A stretch of DNA of 64,000 nt from Flavobacterium sp. CBA20B-1 (lineage in GTDB: Bacteria; Bacteroidota; Bacteroidia; Flavobacteriales; Flavobacteriaceae). How positions within the stretch are numbered: the first letter of the stretch is position 1; every line of letters starts with the position of its first letter. The translations under genes were made by a program, and so were the position numbers. The notes beneath the pieces are model-generated. The model was not told where the DNA came from and did not search any database. It was given only the letters and a program-made list of their open reading frames with translations. Below are positions 20,074 to 28,119 of the stretch, piece by piece. The stretch covers positions 930,001-994,000 of the forward strand of contig NZ_CP092370.1 of the NCBI RefSeq assembly GCF_028473145.1. The letters are read 5' to 3'.

Positions 20074-20648
20074 TTTTTTTCTTTTTTATTTAGTTTAACA
20101 ATAAATTTATTGAATATTATCAGCAGCATGAGAATATTTTACACTTGCTAAAGACCGATTTTTAAAACAACCCTTCTATAATTTTTTGACTAGTTAAAAA
20201 TCCATATAGTTGATTCAATGTATGGTAGAAAAAATAGCAACAAATCAACGTTTTATAAAAGACAGTCATTAAATTATTTAAAACAACGCGTATTTAAGTT
20301 TTATGAGTTTAAAAAATTCGTACTGCTGTTTAACTCTATTTTTTTAAGTGGTAGCATATTGTGCTAAAAAAATAAAAAAATCGTAAGTTAAACACGTTTC
20401 GAAGCATAAATATAATAAAAAACTCAATAAAAACACCCTTTTTAGATGAATTGTTTAAAACAAAATAATCTACAGATAATATAACTTATAAATACAAAAG
20501 AATAAATCCAAGCTTAATAATGAGTTCTGTTTAAAGAAGCTAAGAAAAAAAAGCAAGCATATACACAACTTCTCTTTTGCTTTCAACATAAAAGCGATTT
20601 AAAACAACCGGTTTTTTAACAAATCGCTATTTATGAAACATATAAATT
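20074..20648. other. Long AT-rich spacer with one inverted repeat
   Basis: No credible gene is seen. AGCGATTT (20593-20600) and AAATCGCT (20621-20628) are exact inverse repeats, with AACCGGTT between them allowing an extended or alternative hairpin. The promoter of the symporter gene should lie in the left part, but no clear match was found. Confidence 0.45.
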
Positions 20649-20691
20649 AAAAAAGACAAAACTAATTTATCTATTAATTTTGTCTTTTTAT
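20649..20691 (-). terminator. Terminator after the SRPBCC/GyrI-like gene
   Basis: AAAAAGACAAAA pairs with TTTTGTCTTTTT, with a further partly paired inner stem. It is AT-only at the base but long, 50 bases past the stop codon. Confidence 0.6.
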
Positions 20692-20741
20692 TTGTAATGA
20701 CTTGATGGTTTTCGAATTTATCCTTAGATATATCTACATCT

Positions 20742-21797
20742 TTAATTGCTTACATTTAAACTATCAGCAGGGGTATCAACAATTGGAATTACTGTTTCGT
20801 TTACCGGAATAATAAATTCAGTAACCCATTCGTTTGATTTTTGTGTGTTTAAGGTGGAAGTTTTGTAAAATGAAATAGGTTTTAAATCGGCACGTTGCGT
20901 TAAATTTTTCTTAGCTATTTCTTGCTTCACTTCTGCCCAAGCTTTGTCGCTATGGATATAGTCGCCTGTTAAAACAGTCTTGTATCCATGAAAAGCGGGC
21001 ATTTTTTCACACATTACATCACTGCCCTCTGCTGTACTAAAGAAGTTTTTTATCGGCATACATACGGAATAACGTACAGTTCCGGATAATACGTTGATGT
21101 TTTCAAAAATGGTAAAAGGTGCTCCGTAAGGTTTCAATTCAAAGTTTTTTGCGAAATTATTCATGTGTTCCATACTTTGAAACATTTTATCGCCAAGGTT
21201 TTCAATATCAGATTCTACTATTTGTTTCATATAGAACATTTCAGGAATCATCACAATGCCTTCATTTTTAATAGTGAAATTTTTAAGACTTTCAGTGATA
21301 TTTTTATTAATTTTTGATAAGCTTTGTTCAAAAATAGGTCCGATAAGTGATTGAGGCGTGCCTTGGAAAAAAATCTCGAACTTTTCTTTAAATGATAAGT
21401 TTCCTTTTATGTTCCAACCAATGGTAGTTTTTCCATTTACCTCATCAAAAAACATTTGGGTATCGTACTCATTTCCGTCTATATTCATCTTTAAATATAT
21501 GGTATCATTAGGAATTGATTTGGAGATGGAAACTTCATTATTGCTCCACACTATTTTGGAGTTGGTTCCTTTGTAGATAGAATCTAACTTAAAACTTTCA
21601 GGATTGTTTTCATAGACATTCCAATCAGGGAAATTTTGCAAATTATTCACATAACGAAACAATCGTTGATTAGATAATTCGGTTTTTTCACTCACATTTA
21701 TTTCATATTCGCTTTTTCCTGTTGCGATATAAACGGTTAGAAAAACTGCTGCCAAAGCAGCGATGATAAATACATACTTTACAATTTTCATAAACAA
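20742..21797 (-). CDS. SRPBCC-type polyketide cyclase/GyrI-like effector-binding membrane-anchored protein
   Basis: The protein has 351 residues. One N-terminal hydrophobic helix (residues 5-25) anchors it. Residues about 35-175 look like an SRPBCC domain, seen in many small-ligand binders, with FRYVNNLQNFPDWNVYENN at its start. Residues about 200-330 resemble the GyrI/AraC effector-binding fold (KPYGAPFTIFENI... GYKTVLTGDYIHSDKAWAEV). This two-domain layout is common in Bacteroidota, and its ligand is unknown. It lies three bases from the small membrane protein gene upstream, so the two are cotranscribed. An ATG two codons downstream of the chosen start is equally possible. Confidence 0.8.
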   Translation of the reverse strand: MFMKIVKYVFIIAALAAVFLTVYIATGKSEYEINVSEKTELSNQRLFRYVNNLQNFPDWNVYENNPESFKLDSIYKGTNSKIVWSNNEVSISKSIPNDTIYLKMNIDGNEYDTQMFFDEVNGKTTIGWNIKGNLSFKEKFEIFFQGTPQSLIGPIFEQSLSKINKNITESLKNFTIKNEGIVMIPEMFYMKQIVESDIENLGDKMFQSMEHMNNFAKNFELKPYGAPFTIFENINVLSGTVRYSVCMPIKNFFSTAEGSDVMCEKMPAFHGYKTVLTGDYIHSDKAWAEVKQEIAKKNLTQRADLKPISFYKTSTLNTQKSNEWVTEFIIPVNETVIPIVDTPADSLNVSN

Positions 21798-21799
21798 TT

Positions 21800-21988
21800 T
21801 TAGCTTTTTAAGGTAGTTTTAATAATGAATAATATGCCCATAAACAATAAAAAAGTAAGTAAAACCCACAAACTGCCTTTGTAATATATTTTGTGCATTT
21901 TTAAATCTTTGCGATACATAATAACTATTAGGCTAACAAAAACTACGATAAAAGCAACTGCAAAAATAATTTGTCCTTGGGTAAACAT
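21800..21988 (-). CDS. Small two-helix membrane protein
   Basis: Sixty-two residues, starting MFTQGQIIFAVAFIVVFV. There are two transmembrane segments (about 6-26 and 42-58) separated by a basic loop (YRKDLKMHKIYYKG). An upstream ATG would add 12 residues (MLLKYIYLYKKE), but I chose the internal one because it gives the cleaner membrane-protein start and resembles small proteins I remember from other flavobacteria. It ends three bases before the SRPBCC/GyrI-like gene. Function is unknown. Confidence 0.65.
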   Translation of the reverse strand: MFTQGQIIFAVAFIVVFVSLIVIMYRKDLKMHKIYYKGSLWVLLTFLLFMGILFIIKTTLKS

Positions 21989-22024
21989 CTCTTTTTTATA
22001 CAAATATATGTATTTTAACAACAT

Positions 22025-22052
22025 AAAAAAAGCTTGCGCAATGCAAGCTTTG
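22025..22052 (-). terminator. Terminator after ilvE
   Basis: AAAGCTTGC and GCAAGCTTT form a perfect nine-base stem around a five-base loop, followed on the minus strand by T7. Confidence 0.85.
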
Positions 22053-22054
22053 TA

Positions 22055-23125
22055 TTAAATTTTCACTGTCCAGTTAAATGGATCGTCGGTTGATTTATTT
22101 TGAAGTTTTGTCAGTGCGTTTTTCAACTGCAACGCATAAGCGTCTTCATCGGCAATATTGGGCAGTTCATAATAGTCATCTTTGTAAGCAAATCCTTCAA
22201 TTTGATTAACAACTGCGGCTGTTCCTGCTCCAAAAATTTCTTTTAAACTACCATCTTTTGCTGCCTGAATAATGGTTTCTACTTTTACAGGTTCAATTTT
22301 CACTTGATATCCAAAATGTTCTGCAAGCGCAATTAAACTTTTACGGGTTACACCATCTAAAATACGATCAGATGTTGGTGCAGTGTATAAGGTATTATTG
22401 ATTCTAAAAAACACGTTCATGGTTCCAGATTCTTCTAAATGTGTGTGCGTAGAATCGGTCCAAATTACTTGGTTATATCCTGCTTCTTGAGCAAGTTTGG
22501 TTGGATAAAACTGTGCCGAATAATTTCCAGCCGCTTTTGCAGCGCCAATTCCTCCATTTGCTGCACGGCTGTAATAATCAGCAATTTGCACTTTTATTTT
22601 TCCGGAGTAATACGATTTTGCCGGAGACAACAAAATACAGAATAAAAATTCGCTTGAAGGGCTTGCAATCACGCCGCTTTCAGTGGCAATCATAAATGGG
22701 CGAATGTATAATGAATTACCTAAGCCCTTGCGCACCCATTCTTTTTCAACTTTAATCAACTCTTTTAATCCACCAATAAAACGTGTTTCATCGATCGTTG
22801 GCATTGCTAAACGAATTGCCGATTTATTGAAGCGGTGAAAGTTTTCATCGGGTCTAAACAACCAAATATCATTATTGTCTTGTTTATATGCTTTCATTCC
22901 TTCAAAAATAGCTTGTCCGTAATGAAAAACTCTTGCTGAAGGATCTAAAGTAATTGGAGCGTAGGGTTTAATTTCTAAAGCACCCCATTCACCATTTTTG
23001 TATGCACATGTTAGCATGTGATCGGTAAATTTGGCACCAAATTTTACATTTTCAAAATCAAAAGTATCTATTTTTGAAACGGCAACTTTAGTTAGTTGTA
23101 AGTTGTTTAAAATGTTTGAATCCAC
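22055..23125 (-). CDS. ilvE: Branched-chain amino acid aminotransferase
   Basis: IlvE is a PLP enzyme that interconverts Leu, Ile and Val with their 2-oxo acids. The 356-residue length and sequence fit the type-II family (fold-type IV): RVFHYGQAIFEGMKAYK near residue 90, the PLP-lysine region AANGGIGAAKAAGNYSAQF near 190-205, EESGTMNVFF, and LDGVTRKSLIALA. The GAGTAAVV motif near 300 closes the phosphate site. It stands alone with its own terminator. A possible -7 element (TAACTTTG on the minus strand, 23177-23170) lies 45 bases upstream of the start. Confidence 0.93.
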   Translation of the reverse strand: MDSNILNNLQLTKVAVSKIDTFDFENVKFGAKFTDHMLTCAYKNGEWGALEIKPYAPITLDPSARVFHYGQAIFEGMKAYKQDNNDIWLFRPDENFHRFNKSAIRLAMPTIDETRFIGGLKELIKVEKEWVRKGLGNSLYIRPFMIATESGVIASPSSEFLFCILLSPAKSYYSGKIKVQIADYYSRAANGGIGAAKAAGNYSAQFYPTKLAQEAGYNQVIWTDSTHTHLEESGTMNVFFRINNTLYTAPTSDRILDGVTRKSLIALAEHFGYQVKIEPVKVETIIQAAKDGSLKEIFGAGTAAVVNQIEGFAYKDDYYELPNIADEDAYALQLKNALTKLQNKSTDDPFNWTVKI

Positions 23126-23314
23126 TTTGTTGTTTTTATGCTGTTAAATTCGTTATGTTGTCTGTTTTGCAAAGTTAGAAAAAAAATCGAGTTTTAATTA
23201 CCTAAAATTATGCGATTTACATTATAAGTAAACTTTCAATGAAAATCTTTCAATATCTTTAATCAATCTAAATACAAGCTATTCAAAATGTTATTCACTT
23301 TAATGAACAATTTC

Positions 23315-23322
23315 TATATTTG
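23315..23322 (+). promoter_or_regulatory. -7 promoter element of the DUF4920-mnmD operon
   Basis: TATATTTG lies 16 bases before the ATG of the first gene and fits TAnnTTTG. No clear -33 partner is seen. Confidence 0.5.
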
Positions 23323-23337
23323 TAAAAAATAAGAACA

Positions 23338-23856
23338 ATGAAAAAAATCGTATTCTTTTTTGCAGCAACTGCTTTATTGGTTGCATGTGATAAAAAACAA
23401 GACAGCAACGCTACCGAAACCGCTAGCAACACAACCGATGAGAAAATGAATTTCCAGGTGTATGGTGACAGCATTTCTGCCGAAGTCGCTATTTCGAAGG
23501 AAGAAATGTTGGCAAAATATGAAGACATGAAACCAACCGACACGTTAGCTGTTAAATTAGATTCAGAAATAATTGCTACATGCAAAAAGAAAGGTTGTTG
23601 GATGACCTTGAAATTGGGCAAGGATAAAGAAGCTTTTGTAAAATTTAAAGATTATGCTTTTTTTGTTCCTAAAGAAGGTGCAGAAAATCATAGAACCATT
23701 ATATCAGGAAAAGCTTTTATAGAAACAACACCGGTTGATGAATTAAAGCATTATGCAAAAGATGCAGGTAAGACTGATGCTGAAATTGCTGCAATCACAG
23801 AACCTAAAGTAGAATATCGTTTTATGGCAGATGGTGTTTTAATTGCTGAAAATTAA
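23338..23856 (+). CDS. DUF4920 family lipoprotein
   Basis: A 172-residue lipoprotein (MKKIVFFFAATALLVAC, lipobox Cys17). After a short linker the domain contains the conserved CKKKGCWMTLKLG segment, in which two cysteines and a tryptophan are invariant as I recall, then FVKFKDYAFFVPKEG and FRTIISGKAF-like strands typical of DUF4920. It probably sits in the outer membrane or periplasm. Its stop codon overlaps the next start (TAATG). The next gene encodes a c-heme-like lipoprotein, so a role in periplasmic redox or metal handling is possible but is only inference. Confidence 0.85.
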   Translation: MKKIVFFFAATALLVACDKKQDSNATETASNTTDEKMNFQVYGDSISAEVAISKEEMLAKYEDMKPTDTLAVKLDSEIIATCKKKGCWMTLKLGKDKEAFVKFKDYAFFVPKEGAENHRTIISGKAFIETTPVDELKHYAKDAGKTDAEIAAITEPKVEYRFMADGVLIAEN

Positions 23857-24299
23857 TGAAAAAAACAATTCTTTTAGTGTTGCTTTCAGCTTTTGCTGTG
23901 AGTTGCAACAATCAAAACAAAGCGGATGAAACAAATACCGCAAAAGACACCGTTTCTTCAGATTTTAAAATGTATGAAATGAGCGAAATGGCTGCTTTAA
24001 TGGAACAAATGTATGCATACAATACACAGCTAAAAGAACGTATTGTGAACAATCAAGATTTGGGTGTATATCCGATGGCGTTTGACAAAATTCACACGGC
24101 AACCTTAACAGAAAGTGCCGATAGAGATGTTTTTTTTAATGAACAAGCCGCACTATTTATTGAAGCACAAAAAGCTATATATGCCGATACGGTTTCTGCC
24201 AAAGAAAATTTCAATAAAATGGTGAATCAATGTTTGGAATGCCATGCAAAAAAATGCGGCGGACCCATTCCAAGAATCAAAAAGCTTTATATTCCCTAA
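23856..24299 (+). CDS. Lipoprotein with a C-terminal cytochrome c-like CxxCH motif
   Basis: A 147-residue lipoprotein (MKKTILLVLLSAFAVSC, Cys17). The middle is helical. Near the C terminus, CLECHAKKCGGPIPRIKKL has the heme c attachment signature CxxCH followed by a third cysteine and a proline-rich end. The layout recalls small helical cytochromes c, with the heme site unusually close to the C terminus and no obvious axial methionine after it. It overlaps both neighbours by TAATG junctions, so translation of the three genes is probably coupled. Confidence 0.7.
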   Translation: MKKTILLVLLSAFAVSCNNQNKADETNTAKDTVSSDFKMYEMSEMAALMEQMYAYNTQLKERIVNNQDLGVYPMAFDKIHTATLTESADRDVFFNEQAALFIEAQKAIYADTVSAKENFNKMVNQCLECHAKKCGGPIPRIKKLYIP

Positions 24300-24955
24300 T
24301 GGAACGCGAGCTGATTCTTACAAACGACGGATCGCATAGTTTACTGGTTACAAACATGGGCGAAACATTTCATTCTAAGCATGGCGCTGTACAAGAATCG
24401 CTACATGTTTATATAAAGAATGGATTGGAACACGTTTGTAAAAACCCAATTAACGTTTTGGAATTTGGTTTTGGAACAGGCTTAAACGCATTGCTAACCA
24501 TGCAATATGCTAGTGAAAATAACGTTACAATTCATTACGAAACCATTGAAGCTTATCCGCTAGTAGCACAAGAATATCAAGCGTTGAATTACAACAATTT
24601 TGTGGAAACAACAGTATCGTTACAGCATTTACACGAACTTGCTTGCAATAAGTTGGAAAAAGTTACAGCACATTTTAGTATCTTGAAGCATTTTTGCAAA
24701 ATTGAAGATTTTGCTTCAACAAAGCTTTTTGATATTATTTATTTTGATGTGTTTGGATACGATTACCAAAGCGAACTATGGTCTGAAGAAATATTACGCA
24801 AAGCATACAATTTACTACAACCAAACGGCATTTTTGTAACCTATGCGTGTAAAGGCTTAATAAACCGCAGATTAAAAGAGATTGGCTTTAAGGTAAAAAA
24901 ATTACAAGGACCACCAGGAAAAAGAGAGATGGTTTTTGCTGTTAAAAAAATCTAA
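24299..24955 (+). CDS. mnmD: tRNA (5-methylaminomethyl-2-thiouridine) methyltransferase, stand-alone MnmD
   Basis: MnmD methylates nm5s2U34 to mnm5s2U34 in tRNAs for Lys, Glu and Gln; in E. coli it is the N-terminal half of MnmC. The SAM-binding motif I is VLEFGFGTGLNALL (near residue 60), the acidic end of the next strand is THYETIEA-like, and DIIYFDVFGYDYQSELWSEE carries the catalytic-side Asp and Trp conserved in the family. I chose the ATG in the TAATG junction (218 residues); the longer frame adds 23 residues that translate the previous gene out of frame. The FAD oxidase half of MnmC is absent, as usual in Bacteroidota. Confidence 0.88.
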   Translation: MERELILTNDGSHSLLVTNMGETFHSKHGAVQESLHVYIKNGLEHVCKNPINVLEFGFGTGLNALLTMQYASENNVTIHYETIEAYPLVAQEYQALNYNNFVETTVSLQHLHELACNKLEKVTAHFSILKHFCKIEDFASTKLFDIIYFDVFGYDYQSELWSEEILRKAYNLLQPNGIFVTYACKGLINRRLKEIGFKVKKLQGPPGKREMVFAVKKI

Positions 24956-25009
24956 AAAAACTAGAATTAAATCAATTCGTGTGGTATATTTATATAAAAA
25001 TTAAATGTT

Positions 25010-25198
25010 ATGACCGAGCGATTAATTCACACTATAAAAATTTTAGAAAAAGTAAGTTTTAATAAAGATTTATTTATAAAAGAATTTACTAAAGCGATTA
25101 ATTTTTTACTGCCTTTCGAGATAGATCAATTAAAAGAATGGATCATCGATTACACAAAAAACAAAACCGAATTTGAAGAAGTTTTGGCATTAGTATAA
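25010..25198 (+). CDS. Small hypothetical protein (62 residues)
   Basis: MTERLIHTIKILEKVSFNKDLF begins a predicted all-helical, soluble 62-residue protein with a charged C-terminal helix. An A-rich leader precedes the ATG and a perfect terminator follows directly, which supports a real, independently transcribed gene. No family is recognised. Confidence 0.6.
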   Translation: MTERLIHTIKILEKVSFNKDLFIKEFTKAINFLLPFEIDQLKEWIIDYTKNKTEFEEVLALV

Positions 25199-25203
25199 AA
25201 AAT

Positions 25204-25231
25204 AAAGCTGTCCTTTCTGGACAGCTTTTTT
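25204..25231. terminator. Bidirectional terminator between the small gene and oxyR
   Basis: AAAGCTGTCC pairs perfectly with GGACAGCTTT around a five-base loop, with T6 after it. It overlaps the end of oxyR. Confidence 0.9.
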
Positions 25232-26168
25232 AAGCAGTAATTTTCGGACTGATAATTTCTATATCTTGAAAAGCAATAGCGCCTTTAACAACCCCGCTTA
25301 TTGTGGTTCGAAGCGCATCAATGATATGAATTTTTAATTCGTTTTTTGGAAAAATTAAACTTACTTCTCTTGATGGTTTTGGATTTTCAAATTCAATGAT
25401 ATTCTTTTGATCGTTTTCATTCAAGTTTAAAGTGTGTAGATAGGGCAAAAAAGTTACACCCAAACCTTCATTTGCCAAGCCAATCAATGTTTCAAAACTT
25501 CCCGAAGTGAGTTCAAACCTGCGAAAAGCATCTAATTTTGATGCCTTGCAAATATTTAAAATTCCATTTGTAAAACAATGCCCATCTTGCAACAATAAAA
25601 TATCATTAATATTCAAATCATTAGCAGATAGTTGCACCAAGTCTTTTCTATAATCAGCTGGAAAATACCCCACAAAAGGTTCATAATACAGTACAATTTC
25701 TTTTAAATCGCTTTCTTTTAAAGGAGTGGCGGCAATTGCAGCGTCTAATTGCCCCTTTTTTAACCGATTAATGATTTCATCTGTAGTGTGCTCCTCAACA
25801 ATTAAATTAATTTTAGGATATTTTTTAATAAAATTCTTTAAAAACATTGGCAAAAGAGTGGGCATAATTGTAGGAATGATTCCTATCTTAAAATCGCCAC
25901 CAATAAAGCCTTTTTGCTGTTCTACGATGTCTTTAATACGATCGGCTTCGTTTACAATGCTTTTTGCTTGTTCAACAATCCGTTGGCCCACCTCGGTCAG
26001 TTGAATAGGTTTTTTATTACGGTCAAAAATTTTCACTTCAAGTTCCTCTTCTAACTTCTGAATTTGCATGCTTAATGTGGGTTGTGTTACAAAACACTTT
26101 TCGGCAGCAATGGTAAAATTTTGAAATTCGGCTACGGCAAGTACGTAATTTAGTTGTGTAATAGTCAT
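25230..26168 (-). CDS. oxyR: Hydrogen peroxide sensor, LysR-type regulator OxyR
   Basis: OxyR senses H2O2 by forming a disulfide and activates catalase, Dps and peroxidase genes. The N-terminal helix-turn-helix (MTITQLNYVLAVAEFQNFTIAAEKCFVTQPTLSMQI...) is followed by the LysR effector domain from about residue 92. C198 and C207 in DGHCFTNGILNICKAS have the nine-residue spacing of E. coli Cys199 and Cys208, which separates OxyR from other LysR proteins. The length, 312 residues, is normal. It is divergent from dps across 104 bases, the expected arrangement for a direct target. Confidence 0.93.
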   Translation of the reverse strand: MTITQLNYVLAVAEFQNFTIAAEKCFVTQPTLSMQIQKLEEELEVKIFDRNKKPIQLTEVGQRIVEQAKSIVNEADRIKDIVEQQKGFIGGDFKIGIIPTIMPTLLPMFLKNFIKKYPKINLIVEEHTTDEIINRLKKGQLDAAIAATPLKESDLKEIVLYYEPFVGYFPADYRKDLVQLSANDLNINDILLLQDGHCFTNGILNICKASKLDAFRRFELTSGSFETLIGLANEGLGVTFLPYLHTLNLNENDQKNIIEFENPKPSREVSLIFPKNELKIHIIDALRTTISGVVKGAIAFQDIEIISPKITA

Positions 26169-26272
26169 TTTTAATGATTTTATCTATTGAATCATAAGTA
26201 CTATCGATTGTTTCTCTACACAAATATCGGCTATTTATTTGTAAATTTGAATGAATACAAAAAATTAATCAC
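26169..26272. promoter_or_regulatory. oxyR-dps divergent control region
   Basis: It holds a candidate OxyR/LysR site: AATC...GATT inverted half-sites with CTATTGA (26184-26190) and CTATCGA (26201-26207) in direct repeat. TAAATTTG (26242-26249) is a -7 element for dps without a -33 partner, as expected of an activator-dependent promoter. Site assignment is inference. Confidence 0.45.
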
Positions 26273-26737
26273 ATGAAAATTTTAGGATTACCACAGAAGG
26301 AAACCAAAGAAAACATTGAGCTTTTAAACGTTCTTTTATCGAACTTTCAAGTATATTATCAAAATTTGCGCGGCTTGCATTGGAACATTCGTGGAAAGCG
26401 ATTTTTTGAACTACACGTAAAGTTTGAAGAATTGTACAATCAAGCCCAATTGCGAATCGATGAAATTGCAGAGCGTGTGCTTACATTAGGCGGCACTCCT
26501 TTACATACTTTTGAGGATTATTTAGCAAACAACAAACTCAATGTTGCGAAAAACATAACAAACGACGAAAAAGCGGTGGAAATGGTTGTGAATTCATTAG
26601 CCGATTTATTGGTAATTGAACGCGAACTTTTAGAAAAATCGGGCGCTATTAACGATGAAGGAACCAACGCAATGATGAGTGATTTAATTACTGAACAAGA
26701 AAAACAAATATGGATGATGCAGGCGTTTTTGGGGTAA
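26273..26737 (+). CDS. dps: DNA-protecting ferritin-like protein Dps
   Basis: Dps forms a 12-subunit shell that oxidises Fe(II) with H2O2 and protects DNA. The 154-residue protein has the family's inter-subunit ferroxidase residues: His in RGLHWNIRGKRFFELHVKFEELY (two His plus acidic residues) and DEIAERVLTLGG. It has no long basic N-terminal tail, so DNA binding may be weak. It lies opposite oxyR and is therefore a likely OxyR target. Confidence 0.93.
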   Translation: MKILGLPQKETKENIELLNVLLSNFQVYYQNLRGLHWNIRGKRFFELHVKFEELYNQAQLRIDEIAERVLTLGGTPLHTFEDYLANNKLNVAKNITNDEKAVEMVVNSLADLLVIERELLEKSGAINDEGTNAMMSDLITEQEKQIWMMQAFLG

Positions 26738-26828
26738 TTTTAAATATTTACTCTTTCAAAAACAATTTCTCTAATTTATAGTTAATGATTTTGATTGTAT
26801 AGATTTATGCAGCGAAATTGTTTTAAAA

Positions 26829-26868
26829 ACCAAAAACCTCAACAGCATCCGGCTATTGAGGTTTTTGT
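26829..26868. terminator. Bidirectional terminator between dps and dnaN
   Basis: AAAAACCTCAA (26832-26842) and TTGAGGTTTTT (26856-26866) form a perfect 11-bp stem with flanking A and T runs. Confidence 0.85.
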
Positions 26869-26916
26869 TTTTATAGAATTTCCTAAAAAGTGGAAGAAAT
26901 AATCTGGTATAGAATA

Positions 26917-28035
26917 TTAATTATTCAGCATTACCGGCATAACAAGCATGGTAACTGTTTCGCCTTCGTCTAATCCATCGATCGGAGTTAAAATACCGGC
27001 GCGGTTCGGTAACGACATTTCCAATTGTATTTCATCGGACTGCAAGTTGGTCAACATCTCGGTTAAAAAGCGCGAATTGAACCCTATTTGCATATCGTCT
27101 CCATTGTAATCACACGTTAAACGCTCGTCTGCTTTGTTTGAATAGTCAATATCTTCTGCGGAAATATTCAATTCAGTTCCAGCAATTTTTAAACGAATTT
27201 GGTGTGTGGTTTTGTTTGCATAAATGGCAACACGGCGAACAGAACTTAAAAACTGTGTGCGTGAAATAATCAATTTATTGGGATTTTCTTTTGGTATCAC
27301 TGCTTCGTAGTTTGGATATTTTCCATCGATTAATCTACAAATCAATGTGTAATTATCAAAACTAAACATCGCATTTGAGTCATTATATTCAATAGAAACG
27401 GCTGCATCAGCTGTGGCTAAAATATTTTTTAAAATATTCAACGGCTTTTTAGGCATGATAAAGTTTGCTTCTGCAGAACTCGTCACATCGGTACGGGAAT
27501 ATTTCACCAATTTATGTGCATCAGTAGCAACAAAAATCACACCTGTTGGTGCAAATTGAAAATATACACCCGACATCACCGGACGCAAATCATCATTTCC
27601 GGCAGCGAAAATCGTTTTACTGATTGCTGTGAACAATATCTCTGCACTAATTTCAGCTTTCGACGGATCTTCTAACATTTCTGCCTTGGGAAATTCGTCG
27701 CCTGGCAAATATGCTAAAACATACTTTCCTAAATCAGAGCTGATTTCAATAGTACTGTTTTCTTTCACTGTAAAAGTGAGCGGTTGTTCAGGAAATGTTT
27801 TTAAAGTTTCTAATAATAAACGTGCCGGAACGGCAATTGAACCTTCGCTTGTTGATTCGATCTCTAAAGTAGCCGTCATGGTGGTTTCTAAATCCGATGC
27901 CGATACTTTTAATTGATTTTGATCAAGTTCAAATAAGAAATTATCAAGAATATGTAAGGTGTTGCTGCTATTTATTACGCTTCCTAAAACTTGTAATTGT
28001 TTCAATAAATACGAGCTCGATACAATAAATTTCAT
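26917..28035 (-). CDS. dnaN: DNA polymerase III sliding clamp (beta subunit)
   Basis: The clamp encircles DNA and tethers polymerase III. At 372 residues it has the normal three-domain length (about 1-120, 121-245, 246-372). Marks are MKFIVSSSYLLKQLQVLGSVI at the N terminus, FAAGNDDLRPVMSGVYFQF in domain 2, FVATDAHKLVKYSRT, and the C-terminal MLVMPVMLNN lining the protein-binding pocket. It is downstream of gldF-gldG in the same direction, an order I remember from flavobacteria, but the 84-base gap suggests its own promoter. No dnaA is nearby. Confidence 0.95.
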   Translation of the reverse strand: MKFIVSSSYLLKQLQVLGSVINSSNTLHILDNFLFELDQNQLKVSASDLETTMTATLEIESTSEGSIAVPARLLLETLKTFPEQPLTFTVKENSTIEISSDLGKYVLAYLPGDEFPKAEMLEDPSKAEISAEILFTAISKTIFAAGNDDLRPVMSGVYFQFAPTGVIFVATDAHKLVKYSRTDVTSSAEANFIMPKKPLNILKNILATADAAVSIEYNDSNAMFSFDNYTLICRLIDGKYPNYEAVIPKENPNKLIISRTQFLSSVRRVAIYANKTTHQIRLKIAGTELNISAEDIDYSNKADERLTCDYNGDDMQIGFNSRFLTEMLTNLQSDEIQLEMSLPNRAGILTPIDGLDEGETVTMLVMPVMLNN

Positions 28036-28119
28036 CTGTTTCTTTTATTTATGCCTTTATGGCAAATTTTTACAAATATATTTCATTTAAAGCGAAAAAT
28101 AAAACTTTATTTTTCACGA

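Noticed and set aside
26917..28035. Replication origin near dnaN
   Set aside because: No dnaA, DnaA-box cluster or other origin genes are adjacent; in flavobacteria dnaN commonly lies by gldG away from the origin.
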